Source of the DNA: Deltaproteobacteria bacterium
Lineage (GTDB): Bacteria > Desulfobacterota > Desulfomonilia > UBA1062
DNA length: 64,000 nucleotides
Reading direction: 5' to 3'
NCBI GenBank assembly: GCA_029552245.1
Contig: JAKPDW010000071.1
Coordinates: 1 to 64,000 of the forward strand
Shown piece after piece: positions 53,092 through 62,008 of the stretch. Positions within the stretch are counted from its first letter, which is position 1. The number at the start of each line of letters is the position of its first letter. Both the position numbers and the translations under genes were made by a program. Below the pieces are notes generated by a model that had not been told where the DNA came from, did not search any database, and was given only the letters and a program-made list of their open reading frames with translations.

Positions 53092-53371
53092 AAAGGCGAG
53101 AAGATGGGGCCGTGCGCCTCGATGGCGAGGACCGCGGCCCGGGCGACCAGGGACATGGGTGGTGTTCGCGGTCGAAGGCGGTTCGGCCTCGTGGCCGGGC
53201 TACGGTCCGTACACCCGCCGCGGCCGCCGTTGCCCGTGCCGGCCGCACTATTCGCCGTCATCTCGAGGGGCAGCTCCTCCCGGGCGCCCGGGACCGGAGA
53301 ACCGGCCCGTGCCGGCTGGAAAGGGTCTCAGGCGGCGTCGATGGACCGTGGCGCCGGCTTCTCTTTGAGGG

Positions 53372-53377
53372 TATAAT
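53372..53377 (+). promoter_or_regulatory. Consensus -10 of adenine deaminase, leaderless geometry
   Basis: A perfect TATAAT, 8 nt before GTG 53386. The -35 region at 17 nt (TGGCGC) is poor. GTG 53380 is only 2 nt after the hexamer and would not be in the transcript. Confidence 0.5.
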
Positions 53378-53385
53378 CGGTGGGA

Positions 53386-55035
53386 GTGGAAGAGGGCGTT
53401 CAGAGCGAAGCCTTCGCGGTCCGCGGAAACCTTGTGGACGTGGTCGAAGGCAGGATCTTTCCCGCACAGGTGACCATCAGTCAGGGAAGGATCGCCTCCA
53501 TAGCGCCTGTTGCGGGGGACCAGGGTGTCTACCTCACCCCGGGGCTCGTGGACAGTCACGTGCACGTCGAGAGCAGCATGCTGGAGCCGTGCGAGTTCGC
53601 GAGGGCTGCCCTGGCCCACGGGACGCTCGGCGCCGTGTGCGACCCCCACGAGATAGCAAACGTCCTTGGCGTGGAAGGGGTCCTCTTCATGCTGGGACGG
53701 GCCCGATCGTCTCCCTTCAGGTTTTCCTTCGGGGCGCCCTCGTGCGTGCCCGCCACCCCCTTCGAGACCTCGGGCGCCGCGCTCGGGGCCGACCAGGTAC
53801 GCTCCCTGCTCGAAAGGGACGACATCACGCACCTCTCGGAGGTCATGAACTACCCGGGCGTGGTGGCAGGCGATGTCGGCCTCCTCGAGATGATAAGCGC
53901 CGCGAAGAGGCTCGGCAAGCCCATAGACGGCCATGCGCCGGGCTTGAGTGGGCAGGCCCTCGCAACGTACGTCTCCCGGGGCATCACGACCGACCACGAG
54001 GTCACCTCGCTCGGCGAGGCCATGGAAAAGATCTCCCTCGGCATGAGGATCCTCGTGAGGGAGGGGTCCGCAGCGAAGGACTTCCAGGCACTCCATCGTC
54101 TCATCGAGCGGCACGGCCCCATGTGCATGTTCTGCAGCGACGACATCCACCCGGACGACCTGGTGAGGGGACACATCGACTCTCTCGTGCGAAGGGCGGT
54201 GCGCATGGGCCACGACCCGGTGCAGGTCCTCAGGTGCGCGAGCCTCAACCCCGTGAGGCACTACCGCATGGACCTGGGTCTCCTGCGCCTGGGAGACCAT
54301 GCGGACTTCCTCGTGGTCCGCGACCTCCAGGAGTTCAGGGTCGAACGCGCCTACCTGAGGGGCAGGCTCGTGGCACAAGGCGGCACCGCCCTCGTGGGAC
54401 GCGACCGTCCCGAGCCCGTCAACAGGTTCGAGGCCCGGCGGATATCGTCTTCCGACATCGAGGTGCCCGCCCGCGGCGGGAGGATGCTCGTGATCGAGGC
54501 GGAAGACGGCTCGCTGGTTACGGGCAGGGCGGTGGTAAAGCCCCGCGTCGAGTCAGGCCTCGTCAGGTCCGACCCGGTAGGTGACGTGCTCAAGATCGTC
54601 GTGGTGAACAGGTACCGCGACCAGGCGCCCGCCGTCGCCTTTGCGAGAGGCTTCGGCCTTGCCTCGGGTGCCATCGCATCCTCCGTTGCGCACGATTCGC
54701 ACAACATAGTGGCCGTGGGTGTCCAGGACGAAGACATCTGCGCCGCGGTGGACGCGGTCATGGGAGGCGGGGGCGGCATAGCCCTGGCCGCGGGCGGCCG
54801 TGTCGAATGCCTTGGGCTGCCGGTCGCAGGCCTCATGTCGGACCTCGAAGCACAGGAGGTCGCAGGCCGCTTCGCGCGACTCAATGACATGGCGGGCAGT
54901 CTCGGGTCGCCTCTTGCGAGCCCCTTCATCACGCTGTCGTTCATGGCGCTGCTCGTCATCCCGTCGCTCAAGCTGAGCGACAGGGGTCTCTTCGACTCCG
55001 AGAGGTTCGCGTTCACCTCCCTGTGGGATGCCTGA
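53386..55035 (+). CDS. ade: Adenine deaminase
   Basis: A 549-residue amidohydrolase converting adenine to hypoxanthine and ammonia, which hpt (14.4 kb) could then salvage. It has the metal-binding LVDSHVHVESSMLEP and AVCDPHEIANV, then GHAPGLSG, TTDHEVTS and MFCSDDIHPDDL. The C-terminal ade domain shows VAHDSHNIVAVGVQDEDIC and GGGGGIALAAGG. The length fits the family. The start is taken as GTG 53386 because of the -10 position. It is a single-gene transcript as far as can be seen. Confidence 0.95.
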   Translation: MEEGVQSEAFAVRGNLVDVVEGRIFPAQVTISQGRIASIAPVAGDQGVYLTPGLVDSHVHVESSMLEPCEFARAALAHGTLGAVCDPHEIANVLGVEGVLFMLGRARSSPFRFSFGAPSCVPATPFETSGAALGADQVRSLLERDDITHLSEVMNYPGVVAGDVGLLEMISAAKRLGKPIDGHAPGLSGQALATYVSRGITTDHEVTSLGEAMEKISLGMRILVREGSAAKDFQALHRLIERHGPMCMFCSDDIHPDDLVRGHIDSLVRRAVRMGHDPVQVLRCASLNPVRHYRMDLGLLRLGDHADFLVVRDLQEFRVERAYLRGRLVAQGGTALVGRDRPEPVNRFEARRISSSDIEVPARGGRMLVIEAEDGSLVTGRAVVKPRVESGLVRSDPVGDVLKIVVVNRYRDQAPAVAFARGFGLASGAIASSVAHDSHNIVAVGVQDEDICAAVDAVMGGGGGIALAAGGRVECLGLPVAGLMSDLEAQEVAGRFARLNDMAGSLGSPLASPFITLSFMALLVIPSLKLSDRGLFDSERFAFTSLWDA

Positions 55036-55672
55036 CGATTGTCGTGAAGGGGTTCATCCCGCCGCTGAGTGCCATCGCTCGAGCGTGTCCTGGTCGAGGG
55101 GCCTGAAGATCCTCGATGGAGGGTTTGCCCCAAAGGCAGGTCGTCGACGGGCTGAAGGGCGGTCGCCTGTGCCCTGGGTGCGACATGCAAATCCGCCTGC
55201 TCTTTCCCGCCTCGGCGGTTGGGGGCCCTCCCCCGGCGACGGTCGTCTTCAGGAGAGTGCTTGTTTTTCCGATACAGCATACCAAGAATGAACAACGGGG
55301 GGCATTGGTCCGCATGAGACGTCCCGGCAGACGAGCCTCGTCCGGGGGTAAGGGCGCGAGACGCCTCCACGGGGATGGGTTCCGTGACCGAGGGCCCGCT
55401 CTGTCCGTTTTCCGGGCGACACCGCATGGAGAGTATCCGTGCGGCGCGCGGTGCAGGATGGTGGGATCCTCTCTCGAGAGGGAGAACCCTTTCCCAGGAG
55501 GGGGGCGCACCCTTGGGCCGCATGGCCGGCCGCCTGTTCCAGGGGAAAGGGGCGGGGAAGAGGATAAGCACCTGATGGGGAAACGCCGCCCGGATGACGG
55601 GGTCTGCCGTGAGAGCGCATGGAAACATGGCGTCTTGTGCGAGGCATGATGCATGGGGGCGGAGAGGCCGGC
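55036..55672. other. 637-bp spacer, no gene recognised
   Basis: A 177-codon open frame (55116-55649) has an arginine/glycine/proline-rich translation, no ribosome site and no family resemblance, so it is not called. A palindrome CTCTCGAGAG lies at 55471-55480. A T-rich patch at 55262-55268 has no partner promoter element. Confidence 0.45.
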
Positions 55673-56140
55673 ATGGATGACCTCGTGGCCAAGGATGAGC
55701 GGATGGTAACCCGGGATACGCTGAAAGACGAGGGTGTCCCCGGCGTGAAGGCGGTGTGCTGCGAGACTCCGGACAGGCCGTTCAGTACGTCCGCCGACGG
55801 CGAAGAGGGAGACCCGATCGATCTCGAGCAGGCGCTTTCCGAGTTCGATGGCGACAGGGACTTTCTCCAGGGGCTGCTGCGGGCGTTCCTCGAGAACGTC
55901 GGGCGGCAGATCCCGGCCTTGAGGCGGGCGATCGGAACGGCCGACGCGCAGGAGGTGAGGTCCCTCGCCCACGCCATCAAGGGCGGCGCCGGGAATCTCG
56001 GGGCCCAGAGACTCGCCGAGTGCGCATGGGCGATGGAGCGGATGGCGGGAGAGGGTGGTCTCGCACGGGCCCACGAGGCCCTGGAGAGGCTCGAGGCCCA
56101 ACACGAGAGGCTCAAACGGTATGTCTCCGAACGGCTGTGA
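55673..56140 (+). CDS. Histidine phosphotransfer (HPt) domain protein
   Basis: A 155-residue protein. The C-terminal four-helix HPt domain contains the phosphoacceptor histidine in SLAHAIKGGAGNLGAQRLAE and the preceding FLENVGRQIPALRRAI helix. It should shuttle a phosphoryl group between a hybrid kinase and a response regulator, most simply the REC-HDOD protein encoded 126 bp downstream. GGAGAGG lies 5 nt before ATG 55673; ATG 55646 upstream is also possible. The first 50 residues are unremarkable. Confidence 0.87.
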   Translation: MDDLVAKDERMVTRDTLKDEGVPGVKAVCCETPDRPFSTSADGEEGDPIDLEQALSEFDGDRDFLQGLLRAFLENVGRQIPALRRAIGTADAQEVRSLAHAIKGGAGNLGAQRLAECAWAMERMAGEGGLARAHEALERLEAQHERLKRYVSERL

Positions 56141-56266
56141 AGAACTGCACGTCCCGGTACGCGTGCCACGTGCACTCAGGAAATCGCCACGGGGTGTCCT
56201 TGCGCCTGCGTGGAGGGCCGGCGGTCTTGCGGCCGTATCGTGCAAGGAGGGTTCGAGGTCAGGGGA

Positions 56267-57544
56267 ATGAGGGTCCTCGTTGTCGACGACGAGCTGGTGA
56301 GCAGGGAGAAGATGAGGCGCATCATGGCCGGCCTCTTCGGGGGGTGCGACGAGGCGTCCACCGGGCAGGCCGCCCTCGAGGCAGTGAGCGCGGCCATGTC
56401 CGAGAACAGGCCCTACGAGCTCATCACGCTCGACATCTCGATGCCCTCCATGGACGGCATCGACGTGCTCAAGAGGATCAGGGAGTCGGAACGGGCCGAA
56501 AACGTCCCGAAGGATGCACGGGCGAAGATCTTCATGGTCACGGCAGCGTCCGAGAGGGAGACCATCATCACCTGTATCAAGGAAGGGTGCAACGACTACA
56601 TCACGAAGCCCTTCAGCAGCGACAGGGTGCTCAAGAAGCTCAGGGACAACGGGATCCTCCCGCCCGAGCCGGACGGCGCTCCGGCAGGGGCCCAGGCATC
56701 CGCCGCGAAGAACTCGCTCGACGGCGTGATCGAGCGGTTCAACAGGGGCGAGATGGAACTGCCGCCCATGCATCTCATCCAGCGCAAGTTCTACGAGCTC
56801 ACGGCCTCGGGCGCCACGCTGGCGGCGATCGCGGATCTCCTCGAAAAGGACCCGGCCATCTCGTCGAAGCTCATAAGGATATCGAATTCATCGTTCTACA
56901 GGGGGTACAACGAGAACGTCACCGTCGAGCAGGCAGTCAACCGCCTCGGCCTCATCGCCACGAAACAGACCGTGGACGCGGTGTGCAGCAGGGCTTTGTA
57001 CGACGACGTGCACCCGAACTACGTGCAGGTGGTGGAAAAGCTCTGGGTGCACTCGCTGGCCTGTGCGTACGCCTGCCAGCTCATCGCCGAGTTGAGGGGG
57101 ATCAGGCTCTTGGAGGATCCCTTCACCATGGGCCTGTTCCACGACATCGGCAAGCTCATGCTGCTGAGGGTCATCGGCGAGCTCCAAAGGAGCGGCAAGG
57201 ATGTCGATACCGACACCGACATGCTCATGACGGCCGTGGAGACGCACCACGGCAAGGCCGGCGCGGTCCTCCTGAAGAAGTGGCTCTTCCCGGCCGTGTT
57301 CGTCCAGGTGGCCGAGCTCCACGATGACCTCGGCAAGGTGCTCAACCCCGGCAGGGAACTGCTCGTCGTGCAGCTGGCCAACATCGCGGTCAAGTCCCTG
57401 GGGTACGGCACCCCGAACGCACAGGGCGTGCAGCCCGGGGCCTCCGAGCAGGCGAAGTCCTTGGGTGTCGACCCGTCCGTGATGGATCTCGTCGGGACCC
57501 AGGTCAAAAAGTACATGGACGAATTCGTGGAATACCTCTCGTGA
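56267..57544 (+). CDS. Response regulator with REC and HDOD domains
   Basis: A 425-residue protein. Residues 1-125 form a receiver domain (VLVVDDELVSREKM, phosphoacceptor in ITLDISMPSMDG, VTAAS, TKPF). Residues about 165-400 are an HDOD domain with LLEKDPAISSKLIRISNSSF, AVNRLGLIATKQTV, MGLFHDIGKLMLL and VETHHGKAGAVLLKKW. HDOD domains resemble HD hydrolases but usually act by binding. HDIGK is intact here, so catalysis is not excluded. It follows the HPt gene and is its likely phosphorylation partner. Confidence 0.9.
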   Translation: MRVLVVDDELVSREKMRRIMAGLFGGCDEASTGQAALEAVSAAMSENRPYELITLDISMPSMDGIDVLKRIRESERAENVPKDARAKIFMVTAASERETIITCIKEGCNDYITKPFSSDRVLKKLRDNGILPPEPDGAPAGAQASAAKNSLDGVIERFNRGEMELPPMHLIQRKFYELTASGATLAAIADLLEKDPAISSKLIRISNSSFYRGYNENVTVEQAVNRLGLIATKQTVDAVCSRALYDDVHPNYVQVVEKLWVHSLACAYACQLIAELRGIRLLEDPFTMGLFHDIGKLMLLRVIGELQRSGKDVDTDTDMLMTAVETHHGKAGAVLLKKWLFPAVFVQVAELHDDLGKVLNPGRELLVVQLANIAVKSLGYGTPNAQGVQPGASEQAKSLGVDPSVMDLVGTQVKKYMDEFVEYLS

Positions 57545-58151
57545 GCAACGGCGAGCGCTCGTGGCCCGGCTTGGTCTCCTGCAGCCGCGACGGGTCCTGG
57601 GGCGGGAAGGGGCCTGACGCCGGCTCGTACCCGTGAGACGGCCATGCCGCCTTGCACCTGCGAGCCCCCGCGTGCATCTACGCGATCACCGGGGTGGGTG
57701 TCCCGGGTGGGCGCACGGTGGGCATGCCCGCGTTGGACGCATGTGCGGGACCATGCGCACCACAGCCGATGCCTCGATCCCGGGCGCAGGCGGAGCGGCC
57801 CCCCTTTCCCCTCGAGGAGGATCTCGCCTGTCAGGGGCCAAGCATGGCCTCGCCGTTCTCATGCAGGCCCCAGGGGAGGCTGACGGTGTCGTCGACCCAT
57901 CCCTCTCGACGACCACCGGTGAAGCGCACCCTTTTCCGCAGGGCACCCCATGCGGCAGCGGATATCGGGTCCAGGACGGAAAAGACGGTGCTTCCACGTT
58001 TCCCCGCCTGACCCGCACCCTTGGGCAGGCCCCCCATGAGGCCGGTTTTCTTGCCTCTTGTCAACGCCTCGTGAAACGGTTAGCCTGTCTGACGGGCGGG
58101 GCGACGCAGGCCTTGCCCGGGCCGAGTATGCACTGAACGGAGGGATCCCCC
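57545..58151. other. 607-bp spacer, no gene seen
   Basis: No protein is supported. A perfect palindrome CGAGCGCTCG (57552-57561) lies just after the HDOD stop. A promoter-like pair, TTGTCA (58058-58063) and TAGCCT (58081-58086) with 17 nt between, may serve the flavodoxin-SCP2 gene. Confidence 0.45.
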
Positions 58152-59222
58152 ATGAAGGTACTGGCACTGAACTCAAGCCCCCGGATCAAGGGACAGAGCA
58201 AGACGGAGATCATGCTCTCGGCCCTCGTTTCAGGGATGGAAGATGCCGGCGCGGAGGTGGAGGTGGTTCACCTCAGGACGAAGACGGTGAAGAACTGCAT
58301 CGGGTGCTACACCTGCTGGACCAAGACACCCGGCAGGTGCATCCACCGGGACGACATGGCAGAGGAACTCCTCGACAAGTTCATCTCGTCGGACATCGCC
58401 GTGTTCGCCACCCCCCTCTACCACTTCACCATGAACGCGACCATGAAGGCCTTCATAGAGCGCACCCTGCCAGTGCTGGAGCCGTTCCTCGAGCAGAAGG
58501 GCGACGTGACCTTCCACCCCCTGCGTTCGAGGCACCCGGCGGTCGTGATCCTGTCCGTTGCGGGGTTCCCGGAGATGTCGGTGTTCTCCCAGCTCTCGAG
58601 CCACATGCGGTTCATGTACCGGCACGGTCTCATAGGGGAGATCTACAGGCCCGCGGCCGAGGCCATGGTGCTGGGGCCGTACACGAAACAGAGGGAGGAC
58701 ATCCTCGCGGCCACGAAGGAGGCGGGCACACAACTCGTCAGGCGGATGAGGGTGTCGGAAAAGACCCTCGAACGCATAGGCCAGCCCTTGGGGGACAAGA
58801 CCGTCATGGCCAGGGCGGCGAACATCTTCTGGAGGACGTGCATGAGGGAGCGCATGACCCCGGAGGAGCTGAGGGCCAAGGGGGTCGTGCCGAGGCCCGA
58901 GACCATCGATGACTTCGTGCTCATCATGAAGCTCGCCTTCAGGCCGGAGAACGCCCGTGGGATCGACGCGACGATCAGGTTCGACTTCACCGGGCAACAG
59001 GAGGGTTCCTGCAGCCTGACCATACACGACGGCGCCGTCGACGGGACCACGACCCCGCCCGATCGGGCGGACCTTGCCGTGAAGGCCCCCTTCGAGTTGT
59101 GGATGGATGTGGTCACGGGAAGGGCGAGCGGCGCCGACCTCTACCTCAAGGGCGCCTTCAAGGCCGAGGGCGACACGAACCTGCTGGTGCGCTTGGGCGA
59201 GATCTTCGGCAGGAATGCCTGA
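58152..59222 (+). CDS. Flavodoxin/FMN-reductase fused to an SCP2-like domain
   Basis: A 356-residue two-domain protein. The N-terminal NADPH-dependent FMN-reductase-like fold (KVLALNSSPRIKGQSKTEIM; CIGCYTCWTKTPGRCIHRDD) binds FMN and has the cysteine loop of iron-sulfur flavoproteins, though its spacing (CxxCx2C...C) is not a full ferredoxin motif. Residues about 265-356 (IRFDFTGQQEGSCSLTIHDG; LWMDVVTGRASGADLYLKG) match a sterol-carrier (SCP2) lipid-binding domain. A lipid or acyl-CoA substrate is therefore likely. GGAGG precedes ATG 58152. DUF169 and nitroreductase genes follow. Confidence 0.85.
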   Translation: MKVLALNSSPRIKGQSKTEIMLSALVSGMEDAGAEVEVVHLRTKTVKNCIGCYTCWTKTPGRCIHRDDMAEELLDKFISSDIAVFATPLYHFTMNATMKAFIERTLPVLEPFLEQKGDVTFHPLRSRHPAVVILSVAGFPEMSVFSQLSSHMRFMYRHGLIGEIYRPAAEAMVLGPYTKQREDILAATKEAGTQLVRRMRVSEKTLERIGQPLGDKTVMARAANIFWRTCMRERMTPEELRAKGVVPRPETIDDFVLIMKLAFRPENARGIDATIRFDFTGQQEGSCSLTIHDGAVDGTTTPPDRADLAVKAPFELWMDVVTGRASGADLYLKGAFKAEGDTNLLVRLGEIFGRNA

Positions 59223-59291
59223 CGTCACGGCACCCGGGGCGCGGCCTGGACGAAGGGGCCGGGCCGCAGCCAAGCGAGGAGAGAAAGGGGC

Positions 59292-60035
59292 ATGGACATG
59301 GTACCTGATCCCAGGAGGCTCATCGAGAGGCTCGGCATAGAGTGGCCGGTCATCGGGTTCTACGACGCGCCGACCACCGACGGGTTCGACCCGGTGGTGG
59401 AGCCGGCGCCCGGCAGGCACACCTGCCTGTTCGCGTTCTTCAAGCAATGGCTCCAAGGGAAGACCCTCAGGCTTTCCCAGGAATGCTATGGGTGCGGCGG
59501 TGCGGGGGCGGCGCTCTTCAGCCTGCAGACGCGCGGCAGAGAGGAGTTCATCTCGTTCCTGGCCGACACCGAGGGGCTCAAGTGCAGCCACGAGGTCATG
59601 GCCCGGTGGCTCGACAACCGCAGGACGTACAAGCCCACGCACGGGAACATCCTCATAGGTCCTTTGAAAGACGGGCGGGATGAGTACCTCAAGACGGTCA
59701 CGTTCTTCGTGAACCCCGACCAGCTGAGCGCCCTCGTGATCGGCGCCCACTACTGTCACGACCTCACCGGCCAGGATCCCGTGCTCGCACCCTTCGGGTC
59801 AGGCTGCATGATGCTCGTGACACCCTTTGCCGACCTCGGGGAACCCCAGGCGCTCATAGGCGCGACCGACATCGCCATGAGACCCCACATCCCCGAAGGC
59901 CTCCTCGCCTTCACGGTCACCGTGCCGATGTACGCCATGCTCTGCGGCCTCGACGAGAGGAGCTTCCTCTACAAGCCGTTCTTGAAGAACCTCCAGAAAG
60001 CGAGGAGACGCCGGGAGGCAAGAGATGATACGTGA
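59292..60035 (+). CDS. DUF169 family protein
   Basis: A 247-residue DUF169 protein with IEWPVIGFYDAPTTDGFDPV, CLFAFFKQWLQGKTLRLSQE, CYGCGGAGAALF and PFGSGCMMLV. Conserved cysteines (CYGCGG and others) suggest metal or cluster binding. The family is common in anaerobic bacteria and archaea and has no proven activity. ATG 59292 lies after AAAGGGGC, with a second ATG two codons on. Its stop overlaps the nitroreductase start by 11 nt, so the two are coupled. Confidence 0.9.
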   Translation: MDMVPDPRRLIERLGIEWPVIGFYDAPTTDGFDPVVEPAPGRHTCLFAFFKQWLQGKTLRLSQECYGCGGAGAALFSLQTRGREEFISFLADTEGLKCSHEVMARWLDNRRTYKPTHGNILIGPLKDGRDEYLKTVTFFVNPDQLSALVIGAHYCHDLTGQDPVLAPFGSGCMMLVTPFADLGEPQALIGATDIAMRPHIPEGLLAFTVTVPMYAMLCGLDERSFLYKPFLKNLQKARRRREARDDT

Positions 60036-60600
60036 CCTCATCGTGAAGAACCGTTCCTACAGGAGATTCCACGAGGACCAGCCCGTGGCGAGAAGCGAGC
60101 TCCTTGAGCTCGTGGATCTCGCGAGGCTTTCCGCCTCGGCGGCGAACATGCAGCCGCTGAAGTTCTTCGTATCCTGCGACGAGGCGACCAACGTGAAGAT
60201 CTTCGACTGCCTGGGCTGGGCCGCCTACCTCACCGACTGGCCCGGGCCGGCGCCCGGGGAACGTCCTTCCGCCTACATCGTGATCCTGGGCGACACCGTG
60301 ATCTCCCGGAACTTCTGGTGCGATCACGGCATCGCGGCGCAGTCCATCCTCCTCGGCGCCGTTGAGAAGGGATACGGGGGCTGCATGATAGCCTCGATCA
60401 AGAAGCAGCAGCTGATGCAGGCCCTCGGCATCCCCGAGCGATACGAGATCCTTCTCGTCATCGCGATCGGCAGGCCGGCCGAGAGGGTGACGATCGAGCC
60501 CGTGGGCCCGCAGGGTGACATACGGTACTGGCGCGACGACCAGGGGGTGCACCACGTGCCGAAACGTTCCCTCGACGAGATCGTGATCGAGCGCTTCTGA
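60025..60600 (+). CDS. Nitroreductase family protein
   Basis: A 191-residue FMN-dependent nitroreductase-fold protein with IVKNRSYRRFHEDQPVARSE, ARLSASAANMQPLKFFV and GYGGCMIASIKKQQLMQALG near the FMN site, and a VIAIGRPAERV ending. It uses NAD(P)H to reduce an unknown acceptor. It overlaps the DUF169 gene and probably forms one redox unit with it and the flavodoxin-SCP2 protein. Confidence 0.92.
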   Translation: MIRDLIVKNRSYRRFHEDQPVARSELLELVDLARLSASAANMQPLKFFVSCDEATNVKIFDCLGWAAYLTDWPGPAPGERPSAYIVILGDTVISRNFWCDHGIAAQSILLGAVEKGYGGCMIASIKKQQLMQALGIPERYEILLVIAIGRPAERVTIEPVGPQGDIRYWRDDQGVHHVPKRSLDEIVIERF

Positions 60601-60605
60601 GAGGA

Positions 60606-60620
60606 CGGACGAAGCGTCCG
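60606..60620. repeat. 6-bp hairpin after the nitroreductase gene
   Basis: CGGACG-AAG-CGTCCG begins 6 nt past the stop codon. No T-run follows; it may still mark the transcript end. Confidence 0.45.
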
Positions 60621-60746
60621 AGGACGGCACGGGGGCTCCTTGAGACGCCGTCCACTCGGGACGCCCGGGCGTGAGGGGGCGTTGTAGACTTGCGGGACGC
60701 CTCCTGCGTCACACATGGTGAGAACACTGGGGCCTTGGACGGAGTC

Positions 60747-61385
60747 ATGGACGAGACGGATGCGGCGATGACGGCCGGAAGCGACCCCGGCGGCAGGCCC
60801 CGTGATCCCGGGGGGGCGGCCGAACTCGCGGACGCCGCCCGGTCGGGAGACAGGCGCGCTTTCGAGAGGCTGGTCGTCATGTACCAGGAAGGCATATACC
60901 GGATGGCCTACGCCAGGCTGCAAAACGTGAGCGACGCCCAGGACGTCGTTCAGGAGGTGTTCCTGAACGCGTACCGGACGATCGGCACCCTGAGGGACCC
61001 TGCGCTGATAAGGGCGTGGCTCTACCGCATAGCGCTCAACCGCGTCAGGGACGTCGTGCGCAGGCGCAAGGTCCTCGGGTTCTTCGGCCTGGGCGCTCAA
61101 ACAGAGCCCGAAGACCACCCCCATCCGGGGCCGGACTCCTTCGACCGCATGGCGTCGCGTGCGTTCTGGGAGCGCTTGAACGCCTTCCTCGAGGCGTTGC
61201 CTGCCCGCGAGAGGGAGGTCTTCAGGCTCAGGTTCGTGGACGAGCTCAGCATCCCGGAGATCTGTTCGGTCCTGGGGAAGAACGAGAGCACGGTCAAGAC
61301 CCATCTCTACCGTGCCGTGGAGAAGTTCAGGAGGACGTCTTTCGCTTCCGGCACGGGGGGTGACCCATCGAGGGGGGAGTCATGA
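60747..61385 (+). CDS. ECF (RpoE-type) RNA polymerase sigma factor
   Basis: A 212-residue sigma factor. Region 2 (MYQEGIYRMAYARLQNVSDA; DVVQEVFLNAYRTIGTL; RAWLYRIALNRVRDVVRRR) and region 4 (LPAREREVFRLRFVDELSIP; LGKNESTVKTHLYRAVEKF) are complete. It should direct transcription of a stress regulon from an ECF-type promoter. GGAG lies only 2 nt before ATG 60747, so ATG 60768 is an alternative start. Its stop overlaps the anti-sigma gene in ATGA, the usual sigma/anti-sigma coupling. Confidence 0.93.
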   Translation: MDETDAAMTAGSDPGGRPRDPGGAAELADAARSGDRRAFERLVVMYQEGIYRMAYARLQNVSDAQDVVQEVFLNAYRTIGTLRDPALIRAWLYRIALNRVRDVVRRRKVLGFFGLGAQTEPEDHPHPGPDSFDRMASRAFWERLNAFLEALPAREREVFRLRFVDELSIPEICSVLGKNESTVKTHLYRAVEKFRRTSFASGTGGDPSRGES

Positions 61386-61912
61386 ACGAAAAGAGCCGGG
61401 GGCACCTGGATCCCGACCGCATGGCGGCATCGGTTGTCGATGCCCGGGAGCTCACCGTCGAGGAACGTGAGCATCTCGAGGCGTGCGCCGAGTGCTCCCG
61501 GCAGAGGGAGCGCCTGTTGTCGAGCCTGGGCGCCCTGTCGAGGGATGCGGCGGGGTTCACCCCCGGGGGGCCCAAACGCGTGGTGCTCCCCTCGGAGGCG
61601 TATCCGCGTCCCATGGCGAGGCTCATGTCGTGGTCCATGGGGTTCGCGGGGGCCGCAGCTCTCGTCGTGCTGGCAGGGGTGTACCTCCTGGCGCGCATCG
61701 TGACGGGCCCGGTGCAGGAGGCGGACATGTCGAGGCTCGCGATGGAGGCGCACCAGGACAAGGCCCTGCTCGCAGAGGTGCAGAAGCTCGAGGACGATCC
61801 CCTTCCCGAGCCATACGCGGGGATCATCCCCGAGCCGGCGGGGGTCCCTGACGACGAGTTCTTCGATTTCCTCATACCGCCCGATGCAGGGCCCAAGGGG
61901 GGAAAGACGTGA
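61382..61912 (+). CDS. Zinc-binding anti-sigma factor
   Basis: A 176-residue protein. The N-terminal ZAS motif H-x3-C-x2-C (HLEACAEC) is followed by a helical segment, one membrane span (AAALVVLAGVYLLARIV) and an acidic periplasmic tail. This fits an anti-sigma factor that holds the adjacent ECF sigma at the membrane until an envelope or redox signal arrives. It overlaps the sigma gene by 4 nt. Confidence 0.85.
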   Translation: MNEKSRGHLDPDRMAASVVDARELTVEEREHLEACAECSRQRERLLSSLGALSRDAAGFTPGGPKRVVLPSEAYPRPMARLMSWSMGFAGAAALVVLAGVYLLARIVTGPVQEADMSRLAMEAHQDKALLAEVQKLEDDPLPEPYAGIIPEPAGVPDDEFFDFLIPPDAGPKGGKT

Positions 61913-62008
61913 AGACCGACGCCGCTTGTGTGAGCCCGGCATGGACTTGCCGGTGGACCGCGGCGAAACGAACGGGGAAACAGACATGAAGGTCGAGAGG
62001 ATAAGGCC

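Larger units (their letters stand above)
53029..53385. other. 357-bp spacer with an 8-bp hairpin
   Basis: No gene is seen. An 8-bp hairpin at 53070-53091 follows the acyltransferase stop by 40 nt. The adenine deaminase -10 element lies at the right end. Confidence 0.5.

Noticed and set aside
55116-55649. Possible gene of 177 codons in the 55-kb spacer
   Set aside because: It starts without a ribosome site and gives an Arg/Gly/Pro-rich sequence unlike the neighbouring proteins.
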